Below are positions 1 to 5,495 of a DNA stretch of 8,554 bases, one piece after another (within the stretch, counting starts at the first letter, position 1; every line of letters starts with the position of its first letter). The stretch spans positions 1 through 8,554 of the forward strand of contig JAUYIV010000420.1 in the NCBI GenBank assembly GCA_030688105.1, in the 5' to 3' direction. The notes under the pieces were generated by a model. It was not told the origin of the DNA and ran no database searches. It was given only the letters and a program-made list of their open reading frames with translations. This stretch comes from Actinomycetota bacterium. Lineage in GTDB: Bacteria; Actinomycetota; Acidimicrobiia; Spongiisociales; UBA11373. Made by a program: the position numbers and the translations under genes.

Positions 1-1
1 T

Positions 2-178
2 GGTCAGAACGTGCTCGTCGAGTACGTATCCGCGGCATTGGCGTCGGTCGTCGATCTCGTCGTGTTCCTCCGGCGACGCCCTTCGAACCGAGTGGTGGAG
101 GAGGTGCTCGAGGTCACCGGGGTCGACCGCGGTCACTTCCAAGTCCACTCGCTGTATGCGAGAGAGCTTCGATCGTGA
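2..178 (+). CDS. CpaF/TadA-type pilus secretion ATPase, C-terminal end (partial)
   Basis: Only the last 58 codons lie in the window; the reading frame is open from the left edge and stops at 176-178. The peptide runs GQNVLVEYVSAALASVVDLVV and then FLRRRP, ending in LYARELRS. A conserved 'VD(L)VV(h)LRR' strand followed by a charged tail is characteristic of the C-terminal ATPase lobe of CpaF/TadA. This family powers assembly of Flp/Tad pili at the inner face of the membrane. The Walker A and B motifs would lie upstream, outside the window. The assignment rests on this short tail plus the gene that follows, a TadB-like protein whose GTG start overlaps this stop by four bases (GTGA). The N-terminal part cannot be assessed. 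Confidence 0.82.
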   Translation, partial: GQNVLVEYVSAALASVVDLVVFLRRRPSNRVVEEVLEVTGVDRGHFQVHSLYARELRS

Positions 179-957
179 GAGCCGTCACCGTGCTCGCGGC
201 GATGCTCGGTGTCATCTCGCTCGGGCTCGAACGGTGGCCCGTGGAGGTCGCATTTCGCTTGTGGCTGCCGTTGGGGCTCGGCATGGGATCCGGGGTCGGA
301 ATCGGCGTTGGGGCGGCCGCCTTCTCCTTGGGTGCTCCTGATGTCGTCGCCATGGCGTCCGGAGTTCTCGCGGCTCCATTGCCCGGTGCAGCGCGCCGGT
401 CGGCTCACCGACGTCAGGCGCTGCGCGAGGCATCGCGCTGGCCGGACTTTCTCGCTGCCGTCCGAAGCCGGATCGCCACTGGCGCCTCGCTTCCTGAGGC
501 GACACGGGCGGCCGCCCGGCATCTCGGTGGGCGGTTCCTCGAGCTGGATCGAGGCATCGGTGAGCCATTTGCGACCTCGATGGCCCGAGTGAGATCGCAC
601 TGGGCGGACCCATTGGCCGATCGGGTGCTGACCACTCTGTCCATCGCCGCCGAGGTCGGAGGCCGGCACGTCGACTCGGTGCTGTCGGCGCTCGCCTCGT
701 CGGTCGGTGACGAGCTGCGCCTGCGACGTGCTCACGACGCGGCGCTGACCCAGCAACGCCTCACCGCCGGAGTCGCTCTGGTCGCCCCGTGGGCGATGCT
801 CGGCCTGAGCATTGCCACCAACCCGACCGCAGCCGACGCGTATTCATCGAGCACCGGCACCTGGATAGTCGCCGGAGGGCTGGTGGCAACGGTGACCGGG
901 TACCTGCTCGCCCGGCGATCGGCTCGTCTCTCCGAACCCCCGAGGCTCTTCTCGTGA
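175..957 (+). CDS. tadB: TadB-like type II secretion F-domain membrane protein
   Basis: This 260-residue protein is a candidate inner-membrane platform component of the Tad pilus machine. Hydrophobic segments lie at about residues 30-50, 55-70, 195-213 and 229-247, with a long soluble helical region between them. That region (about 85-190) has the T2SSF/GspF-type pattern 'WPDFLAAVRSRIATGASLPEA' and a second half around 'LSIAAEVGGRHVDSVLSALA'. The GTG start at 175 overlaps the ATPase stop (GTGA), which implies translational coupling, and the stop overlaps the next gene in the same way. TadB and TadC are paralogues that usually occur as an adjacent pair downstream of cpaF, as here. The length matches short actinobacterial TadB proteins. 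The symbol follows gene order and domain type rather than a distinctive motif. Confidence 0.82.
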   Translation: MRAVTVLAAMLGVISLGLERWPVEVAFRLWLPLGLGMGSGVGIGVGAAAFSLGAPDVVAMASGVLAAPLPGAARRSAHRRQALREASRWPDFLAAVRSRIATGASLPEATRAAARHLGGRFLELDRGIGEPFATSMARVRSHWADPLADRVLTTLSIAAEVGGRHVDSVLSALASSVGDELRLRRAHDAALTQQRLTAGVALVAPWAMLGLSIATNPTAADAYSSSTGTWIVAGGLVATVTGYLLARRSARLSEPPRLFS

Positions 958-1676
958 TCGCGGCGATGGTGTCGGTATCCGTCTTCCTGCTCGTGATCGC
1001 ATTGAAGCCGCGACTCGTCACCGTCGATCGGTATCTCGGATCCCCCGGTAGGACGAGAACCCGGCGCTTCCGCCTGCCCTCTCCAGGCTCGGCCGTCGCC
1101 GGCGCCGTGGTGGGAGCCGTGACCGGGCTCGCCATCGATCAGACCAAGACGGTCGCACTCGGCATCGTCGGAGCTCTGGGTGGCGCCCTGGTCAACAGAG
1201 CGGTTCGAAGCACCGCGCGTGAGCGACGCGCCTCGCGACTCGCCCACGAACTGCCCACCGTGGCCGACACGATCGCACTCCACGTGCTCGCCGGGGAGTC
1301 GGTTTCCACCGCAATCGCTCGGTTCACCGCGGTCGGTCGCGGAGTCGCCTCCGACGAGCTGAACGCCGTTCTCGCCGCCGGAATCGGCCTCGAGGAATCA
1401 CTGAGGAAGGCGGCCCGAGAGACGGTGCACCCGGAGGCGGCCCGCCTCTATGACCTGCTCGGTCACGCCCATAGGACCGGGGGCGGGCTTGCCGACGCGC
1501 TCACCGCCCTCGCGGCCGACTTTCGAGCGTCCCTCGCTCGCGACCTGACCGCCGAAGGGGGACGGCGCGCCCTCACCACCTATGGGCCAATCCTCGCGCT
1601 GATGGTGCCGGTGACTCTCCTCTTTCTGATGTACCCCACGCTCGCAGGGCTCAACGCCCTCTCATCCACACCATGA
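954..1676 (+). CDS. tadC: TadC-like type II secretion F-domain membrane protein
   Basis: This 240-residue protein is the second platform component of the Tad apparatus. Hydrophobic segments occur at about residues 1-17, 45-62, 66-84 and 210-234. The soluble T2SSF region runs from about 95 to 200 and contains 'HELPTVADTIALHVLAGES', a glycine-containing turn at 'VLAAGIGLEESLRKAARE', and 'LLGHAHRTGGGLADALTALA'. I chose the GTG at 954 because it forms the same GTGA overlap seen at the previous junction; ATG at 966 (four codons later) is the alternative. The frame stays open further upstream, back to an ATG at 789, but that stretch lies inside tadB and reads as low-complexity shadow sequence. Flp pilin follows 12 bases after the stop, which supports one operon. 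Confidence 0.82.
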   Translation: MIAAMVSVSVFLLVIALKPRLVTVDRYLGSPGRTRTRRFRLPSPGSAVAGAVVGAVTGLAIDQTKTVALGIVGALGGALVNRAVRSTARERRASRLAHELPTVADTIALHVLAGESVSTAIARFTAVGRGVASDELNAVLAAGIGLEESLRKAARETVHPEAARLYDLLGHAHRTGGGLADALTALAADFRASLARDLTAEGGRRALTTYGPILALMVPVTLLFLMYPTLAGLNALSSTP

Positions 1677-1688
1677 AAGGAAGGCACC

Positions 1689-1868
1689 ATGCATCGACCG
1701 CGATTTCGTGGGATCCACGCCGACCACCGCGGCGTCACCACCATCGAATGGCTGGGGATGGCGGCGATCGTCGTCCTGGTCATCGCAGTCCTGCTTCCCC
1801 AGGTTCGCTCCGCCGCGGAAGACCTCTGGGACGCAATCGTCGGCCAGATGACCGGGTTCTTCTCGTAG
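1689..1868 (+). CDS. flp: Flp-type pilin (TadE-independent small class III pilin)
   Basis: This 59-residue protein is the likely major pilin subunit of the Tad/Flp pilus. A short basic leader (residues 1-15, MHRPRFRGIHADHRG) ends in Gly. It is followed by 'VTTIEW', placing a conserved Glu at position +5 after the presumed cleavage Gly, and then a hydrophobic helix of about 20 residues (LGMAAIVVLVIAVLLP). The tail is short and amphipathic (residues 38-59). This matches the type IVb/Flp prepilin layout: prepilin peptidase would cut after G15 and the helix packs in the pilus core. A purine-rich ribosome site AAAGGAAGG lies at 1676-1684 just before the ATG. The usual Flp 'EYG' is 'EWLG' here. No prepilin peptidase gene is visible in the window. 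Confidence 0.85.
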   Translation: MHRPRFRGIHADHRGVTTIEWLGMAAIVVLVIAVLLPQVRSAAEDLWDAIVGQMTGFFS

Positions 1869-1890
1869 GCGACTCGGGCTCCGTCATCCT

Positions 1891-1898
1891 GGAGGAGG
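1891..1898 (+). promoter_or_regulatory. Shine-Dalgarno site setting the TadE-like start at 1907
   Basis: GGAGGAGG lies eight bases before the ATG at 1907 and is the strongest ribosome site in the pilus operon. It decides the start of the next gene, although the same codons would read as 'LEEV' of a prepilin-like motif if translation began further upstream. Confidence 0.6.
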
Positions 1899-1906
1899 TG
1901 GCCGCG

Positions 1907-2227
1907 ATGGCGGCCACCTTTCTCCTCCTCCTGCTGCTGGTTCAGGTGGCGACTGCGATGACCGCTCGATCGACGGCCGATGCCGTAGTTGCATCCATCG
2001 CCCGACGGGCCTCACTCCCTGATGCAGATCTCACCGCCGAGGAGGCCGCGCTCGAGGAGGCGATAGCCGCGGTGGTCCCGGGCGCCGACCACTTGACGGT
2101 CGACGTCAGGCTCACTGGAGCAACTGCAATCGCCGCCGCAAGCTTCCGGTGGACCCCGCCGGGACCTGTCTTGTCACGCATCACCATTCGCCTCCGAGCC
2201 GAGGTGCCTCGTGTGTTCGAATCCTGA
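1907..2227 (+). CDS. TadE-like pilus assembly protein 1
   Basis: From ATG 1907 the product has 106 residues: an N-terminal hydrophobic helix (MAATFLLLLLLVQVATAM) followed by a polar helix 'ARSTADAVVASIARRA' and a small beta-rich domain ending in VPRVFES. This is the TadE-type minor pseudopilin layout; such proteins are anchored in the membrane next to the Tad platform. In Mycobacterium the equivalent position after flp is held by Rv3655c. The start is uncertain. The frame upstream encodes 'SGSVILEEVAAM', a good match to the Gly-S-V-x-x-Glu processing motif, but no ordinary start codon precedes it except ATG 1748, which would overlap flp by 121 bases. GTG 1898 is another possibility. The 3' end overlaps the next gene by 17 bases. 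Confidence 0.72.
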   Translation: MAATFLLLLLLVQVATAMTARSTADAVVASIARRASLPDADLTAEEAALEEAIAAVVPGADHLTVDVRLTGATAIAAASFRWTPPGPVLSRITIRLRAEVPRVFES

Positions 2228-2579
2228 ACGCGGATCGGTTCTGGTCGCCGACCTGGTCATCGGAGGAGTGATCGTGTTCGTGCTGGCGGCGGCCGCAACT
2301 GCGGCCGGCATGGTCGTCGATGCCGGCCAGTCATCCCGGGAAGCGGCGCGGTCTGCCGCCGTAGAGCTGGCGCGCGGGGTGGCTCAGGGTCCGGCAATCC
2401 GCCGCGCCGAGCGCCTCGCCCCCGACCACGCCGAGATCGACCAGGAGGTGGTCGATCGCTCGGTGAGGGTGTCGGTGAGGGCGGAGGTCCGGCTTCCCCA
2501 CCCGTTGTTTCGCTCGGTGCGAGTGCAGATTCGGTCGGTGGTCGAAGTCCCGATCGCTCCCTATCGGTCGGGGCCATGA
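2211..2579 (+). CDS. TadE-like pilus assembly protein 2
   Basis: This 122-residue protein starts at GTG 2211, inside the end of the previous gene, and its TGA overlaps the next ATG (ATGA at 2576-2579). A short leader (MCSNPERG) is followed by 'SVLVADLVIGGVIVFVLAAAATAAGMVV', a single hydrophobic helix preceded by a Gly-Ser-Val processing-like motif. The Glu normally found at +5 is replaced by 'VAD', an Asp at about +6. A helical 'SSREAARSAAVELARG' region then leads to a beta-rich C-terminus of alternating Val/Arg. It is likely a TadE/TadF-type minor pilin in the Tad envelope complex. The family assignment rests on topology and operon position rather than a diagnostic motif. Confidence 0.7.
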   Translation: MCSNPERGSVLVADLVIGGVIVFVLAAAATAAGMVVDAGQSSREAARSAAVELARGVAQGPAIRRAERLAPDHAEIDQEVVDRSVRVSVRAEVRLPHPLFRSVRVQIRSVVEVPIAPYRSGP

Positions 2580-2965
2580 CGGATCGAGGATCGGTTCATC
2601 TCACGCTGGTCGCCCTCCTCTTCGGCGGAACGCTCATGCTCGGGCTCGCCGTCGACATCGCGCGTTTTGGTGGTTCGTGGCGGGAGGCGTCCCACCTGGC
2701 AGCCACCGCCGCGGAGGCCGGTGCGGGGTGGATCGACATCGAAGCGGCATACGACGGGAGGATCGTCATCGACCCGGTCAAGGCTTCCGATGCGGCGAGA
2801 GCGGTCGCCTCCTCGCCGGGGCGACGGGTGAGGCTGGAGATCACGGACGAACGGATCTGCGTATCGGTCTCGATCCGGGTTCGCCCGACGCTGCTGACGC
2901 TGGCCGGTGCAGGTGACAAGCGGGCAACGGCTCGCTCCTGCGCCGAGCCCCGGCGCGTCCCCTAG
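2576..2965 (+). CDS. TadE/TadG-like pilus protein 3 (Rv3654c-type)
   Basis: This 129-residue protein is the last gene of the pilus operon, coupled to the previous one by ATGA. 'MTDRGSVHLTLVALLFGGTLMLGLAVDIARFGG' gives a short leader ending in R-G, a hydrophobic helix, and the 'xxDxARxGG' motif. That motif is common in TadG-like proteins and in the actinobacterial helicase/secretion-neighborhood TadE-like family represented by Rv3654c. Next comes 'REASHLAATAAEAGAG', the usual helical Ala-rich segment, and then a beta-rich region with two Cys residues (C95 in 'ERICVSV', and one near the C-terminus in 'RSCAEP'). Its stop TAG at 2963-2965 shares the tetranucleotide CTAG with the stop of the opposing gene fragment. 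Confidence 0.75.
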   Translation: MTDRGSVHLTLVALLFGGTLMLGLAVDIARFGGSWREASHLAATAAEAGAGWIDIEAAYDGRIVIDPVKASDAARAVASSPGRRVRLEITDERICVSVSIRVRPTLLTLAGAGDKRATARSCAEPRRVP

Positions 2966-3207
2966 AAGCCCACCGCCTCGGGCTCGATCTGGGGAACGGC
3001 ACACACCCCGCCGCCGCTGACGGGGAGGCTCAGCTCGAAGGCCGCCCCGCCGGTCGACCCCAGGAACCGGAGGTCGCCGCCCATGAGCCGGGCGAGCTCG
3101 TGGGAGAGCCACAGGCCGATCCCCGTCGAAGAGGGCAGACCGTCGAGGCTGGGACCGGAGCGGTCGCGGTCGAACAGCTCGGGGACGCCGCGTCGCAGGG
3201 GCATCAC
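2962..3207 (-). pseudogene. Sensor histidine kinase C-terminal remnant (HATPase_c part)
   Basis: Reading the minus strand from GTG 3207 gives 81 residues: a 'VPELFDR' segment at about 8-14 (F-box region), the G2 ATP-lid motif 'STGIGLWLSHELARLMGGDLRF' around residues 27-48, and a closing 'GGAAFELSLP' strand. This is the end of a histidine-kinase HATPase_c domain. The phosphoacceptor His, the N box and the DxGxG G1 box are absent. The frame stays open upstream only to about 3279 before a TGA, without an ATG and without kinase-like sequence, and nitroreductase coding begins at 3410. ATP binding is therefore not expected, and I treat it as a 5'-deleted relic. A short functional protein cannot be excluded. 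Confidence 0.65.
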
Positions 3208-3336
3208 CCTGAGATCTGTCAGACGTCGCCTGGGCGAGATTGAGAGTCCGTGGAGGAGAGCGCGGCGGCGCCAATCTGGTCAGGCGGCTGCACGATGGGC
3301 AGGCGCAATCGAGTCGGGAAGTCTGGTCGCGGGACC

Positions 3337-3346
3337 CACCCGGGTG
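3337..3346. promoter_or_regulatory. 10-bp perfect palindrome, possible operator
   Basis: CACCCGGGTG is a perfect palindrome 64 bases upstream of the oxidoreductase ATG. It touches the -35 position of the promoter candidate at 3344-3371. A symmetric site there would suit a dimeric repressor, but a GC-rich 10-mer palindrome can arise by chance. The rest of the 3208-3409 gap shows no gene, tRNA or terminator. Confidence 0.25.
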
Positions 3347-3371
3347 AAGTAGCCATGACGGCGCGTAAGGT
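3344..3371 (+). promoter_or_regulatory. Weak promoter candidate for the oxidoreductase-DUF2332 unit
   Basis: GTGAAG at 3344-3349 (compare TTGAAG) is separated by 16 bases from TAAGGT at 3366-3371, a TAnnnT-type -10 element. This would place transcription start about 30 bases before the ATG at 3410. The match to consensus is partial. Confidence 0.3.
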
Positions 3372-3409
3372 TCGATCCCCCCAATCCGCCCGGTCGAGGA
3401 GACGGTGTC

Positions 3410-3799
3410 ATGCCCCTGCCCCGGTGGCTCGCCCAAATCAACAAACGAGTGTTCAACCGAATCGAGATGAGGCGGGGCGTCAGGCCGGTGCTGATCCACG
3501 TTGGGAGATCATCGGGGACCACCTACTCGACTCCCCTCGACGCTCACCCGGTTCAGGGCGGCTACCTGTTCATCCCCGTGTACGGCCCGCGCACGGATTG
3601 GGTCAAGAACGTCCTGGCAGCCGGCAGTGCAAGGCTCAGGATCGACGGGGTCGAGACCGAGTTGGTCTCCCCAAGGCTGGTCAGAAAGGACGTCGCGTGG
3701 CCGCTATTGCCTGCGACGACAAAGACCCCACCCGGGATCTCGGCGGAAACCGAACTTCTACGAATGGACATCCGGCCGCAGCTCCTGAACCCGCAGTAG
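3410..3799 (+). CDS. Nitroreductase/deazaflavin (F420)-dependent oxidoreductase, Ddn family
   Basis: This 129-residue single-domain protein belongs to the split-barrel family that includes mycobacterial Ddn; members use reduced F420 to reduce varied substrates. The recognizable core is 'VLIHVGRSSGTTYSTPLDAHPVQGGYLFIPVYG' (residues 27-59), a variant of the family's 'TTGRKSGxxRxTPL' cofactor-binding loop. It is followed by 'DWVKNVLAAGSARLRIDGVETEL' (63-85), matching the usual 'W..NL.A.P.v.v..g' block. GAGGAGA at 3396-3402 precedes the ATG. The length is normal for the family. The physiological substrate is unknown; F420 use is inferred from the family and not seen in the sequence. The DUF2332 gene starts seven bases after the stop, so the two are probably co-transcribed. 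Confidence 0.82.
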   Translation: MPLPRWLAQINKRVFNRIEMRRGVRPVLIHVGRSSGTTYSTPLDAHPVQGGYLFIPVYGPRTDWVKNVLAAGSARLRIDGVETELVSPRLVRKDVAWPLLPATTKTPPGISAETELLRMDIRPQLLNPQ

Positions 3800-3806
3800 C
3801 GTCGCG

Positions 3807-4856
3807 GTGGTGTTGAATCGCGACCATCCCGAGGGCGGGAAGCTCGCCGAAGGCCTCCGCCGCTTCGCCGACCATGTCGGAGACCAGTCGCCCCTGTACC
3901 GGACCCTGGCTCGGGCGGCCGCCGAGGACGACACCGCGGTGGCGATCCTCGCCGACGCCCCCCACAGCCAGCCGCCCGCCAACCTGCTGTTCGCCGCGGT
4001 GCAGTACCTGCTGCTCGAGGGCTCCGGCCCGCGATTGGCCTCCCATTACCCCGCCGTCGCCGGTCCCGGGGCCGAGCCGGAAGGTGATCCGGTTGCGGCC
4101 TTTCGCGAGTTCCTGGTCGAGCACCGGGATCGCATCTCGGCGCTGGTGGCGTCGCGCCGGGTGCAGACCAACGAGGTGCGCCGGTGCACTGCGCTGCTCC
4201 CGGCGTTCACCGCCGCCCGGGACCCGATGCTCCCCCTCGCCCTGATCGAGGTGGGTGCCAGCGCCGGTCTCAACCTGTTGTTCGATCGGTACCACTACGA
4301 CTACGGGACCGTGGAGTCGGGCCCGGCGGGCTCTCCGCTGACGCTGACCTGCGAGATCCGCTCCGGCCATCCGCCGATACCAGTGCCGGTGCCCGAGGTG
4401 GTGGCACGGGTCGGACTGGATCTTCACCCGATCGACGTCGCCGATCCCGATGCCGTCAGGTGGGCGCGCTCGCTGATCTGGCCCGAGCAGCTCGACCGGG
4501 TCGGGCGGTTCGAGACTGCGGTGGCGATCGCCCGGGAGAATCCGCCGACATTGGTTCGGGGCGAGGCTCTCGAGCTGCTTCCCCGGTCCATCGAGTCGAG
4601 TCCCGGCGAGGCGTCGCTCGTCGTGTACCACTCGTTCGTGCTCAATCAGTGGACCGCCGAGGACCGGGACCGCCTCGATGATCTGCTGACACAGGCGGCC
4701 AACCACCGCCCGATCGACCGGATCTCGGTGGAGATGCTGGCGCCCGGCGCCGAGTACGCGGAGATCACACACACCCGGTATCAGGGCGGGAAGTCGGAGC
4801 CGCGTCGCCTGGGCACGGCCCACTACCACGGCGTCTGGCTGCAGTGGGAGGCATGA
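3807..4856 (+). CDS. DUF2332 family protein, methyltransferase-like motifs
   Basis: This 349-residue soluble protein has no signal peptide or membrane helix. I recognize the DUF2332 family from 'QTNEVRRCTALLPAF' (residues 120-134) and 'ALIEVGASAGLNLLFDRYHYDY' (145-166). The second block has the shape of a SAM-methyltransferase motif I (acidic residue, then G-x-x-x-G after a beta strand). 'ASLVVYHSFVLNQWTAEDRDRLDDLL' (269-294) resembles the later strand-helix element where such enzymes carry motif IV. The C-terminus closes with 'AHYHGVWLQWEA'. To my knowledge the family has no established reaction, so methyltransferase activity is inference. The start is GTG 3807, with GTG 3810 or TTG 3813 as alternatives; there is no clear ribosome site, suggesting coupling to the oxidoreductase seven bases upstream. 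Confidence 0.78.
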   Translation: MVLNRDHPEGGKLAEGLRRFADHVGDQSPLYRTLARAAAEDDTAVAILADAPHSQPPANLLFAAVQYLLLEGSGPRLASHYPAVAGPGAEPEGDPVAAFREFLVEHRDRISALVASRRVQTNEVRRCTALLPAFTAARDPMLPLALIEVGASAGLNLLFDRYHYDYGTVESGPAGSPLTLTCEIRSGHPPIPVPVPEVVARVGLDLHPIDVADPDAVRWARSLIWPEQLDRVGRFETAVAIARENPPTLVRGEALELLPRSIESSPGEASLVVYHSFVLNQWTAEDRDRLDDLLTQAANHRPIDRISVEMLAPGAEYAEITHTRYQGGKSEPRRLGTAHYHGVWLQWEA

Positions 4857-4877
4857 GCCGCCCGCAGAACCGGTCGC

Positions 4878-5426
4878 CTACTCCGGGTCGGCGAGAAGCC
4901 GGCGGAGCGCCTCCAGGCCCCGGTGCTGGAGGGAGGTGACCGCGGTCAGGGGCTTCGACAGGCGGTCGGCGATCTCGGGCAGGGTCAGGTCGCCGTAGAT
5001 GCGAAGCGCCAGCACGTCGGCCTGATCGATAGTGAGCCGGTCGAGAAGCCGGCGGACCCGGGCGGCTCCCACCATCCCCAGGGCCGCCTCCTCGACGTCG
5101 TGACGGTCGGGCTGCTCCAGGTCGGCGGGATCGGTGACGATCTCGCGTCGACGCGAGGCGGCTCGCCGCGCGTCGACCAGCCGGCGATGGGCGATGGTGA
5201 GCGACCAGGCGACGAATTCCCGCTCTCCGCCGTCGAAGCGACGGATCGACCGAACCATGTCCAGGAACGTGTCCCCGGCGACCCCCTCGGGGTCGGCGGC
5301 CCCCCGAACCACGAGGAACCCGACCACCCGCCCCGAGGCAAGCCGGAACAGCCATCGCCACGCCAACTCGTCGCCCGCCTTGGCTGCTGCCAGGCGGGCG
5401 GCGAAGTCCTCATCAGATGGTGGCAT
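4878..5426 (-). CDS. ECF-type RNA polymerase sigma factor (sigma-70 family)
   Basis: This 182-residue protein fits an extracytoplasmic-function sigma factor, which directs RNA polymerase to a set of promoters. A sigma region 2-like segment (about residues 10-95) contains 'DTFLDMVRSIRRFDGGEREFVAWSLTIAHRRLVDARR', with the W-x-x-x-I-A-x-x-x-x-x-D-x-x-R pattern of region 2.3-2.4. After a linker, region 4 (about 122-178) gives 'LTIDQADVLALRIYGDLTLPEIADRLSKPLTAVTSLQHRGLEALRRLL', a helix-turn-helix for the -35 element. The ATG at 5426 follows GGGGGAG (minus strand, at 5436-5442) by nine bases. The gene before it encodes a single-pass membrane protein likely to be its regulator. Its stop faces the DUF2332 stop across only 21 bases, with no terminator visible. 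Confidence 0.83.
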   Translation of the reverse strand: MPPSDEDFAARLAAAKAGDELAWRWLFRLASGRVVGFLVVRGAADPEGVAGDTFLDMVRSIRRFDGGEREFVAWSLTIAHRRLVDARRAASRRREIVTDPADLEQPDRHDVEEAALGMVGAARVRRLLDRLTIDQADVLALRIYGDLTLPEIADRLSKPLTAVTSLQHRGLEALRRLLADPE

Positions 5427-5450
5427 TTGCCCATTCTCCCCCGTGGCGCG

Positions 5451-5484
5451 CTCCCGCCCCCGATGCAGGGCACGGGGGCGGGAG
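5451..5484 (-). promoter_or_regulatory. Perfect 12-bp hairpin between membrane-regulator and sigma genes
   Basis: CTCCCGCCCCCG (5451-5462) and CGGGGGCGGGAG (5473-5484) are exact inverted repeats around a 10-base loop. It lies in the 69-base gap between the anti-sigma-like stop and the sigma ATG, and the minus-strand transcript would carry it just upstream of the sigma ribosome site. No T-run follows on either strand, so it is not a standard intrinsic terminator. It may act as an attenuator, an RNA stabilizer or a translational switch. Confidence 0.6.
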
Positions 5485-5495
5485 TCGCAGTACGG

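Noticed and set aside
1845..1907. Programmed -1 frameshift fusing flp to the TadE-like gene
   Set aside because: The sequence before the flp stop (GGG TTC TTC TCG TAG) has no canonical X XXY YYZ slippery site, and a strong ribosome site already explains the downstream gene.
3365..3395. A tRNA 3' end, suggested by GGTTCGATCCC before the oxidoreductase
   Set aside because: The flanking bases cannot form a T stem (TAAGG against CCCCC), and no matching acceptor, D or anticodon arms occur upstream.
2561..3499. A 312-codon minus-strand open frame over the last pilus gene and the intergenic gap
   Set aside because: Composition is Arg/Pro-rich and shadow-like; it conflicts with the pilus gene and with the kinase fragment frame.
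5451..5484. Intrinsic terminator
   Set aside because: The stem is strong but no T-rich tract follows on either strand, and it lies between two genes that are probably co-transcribed.
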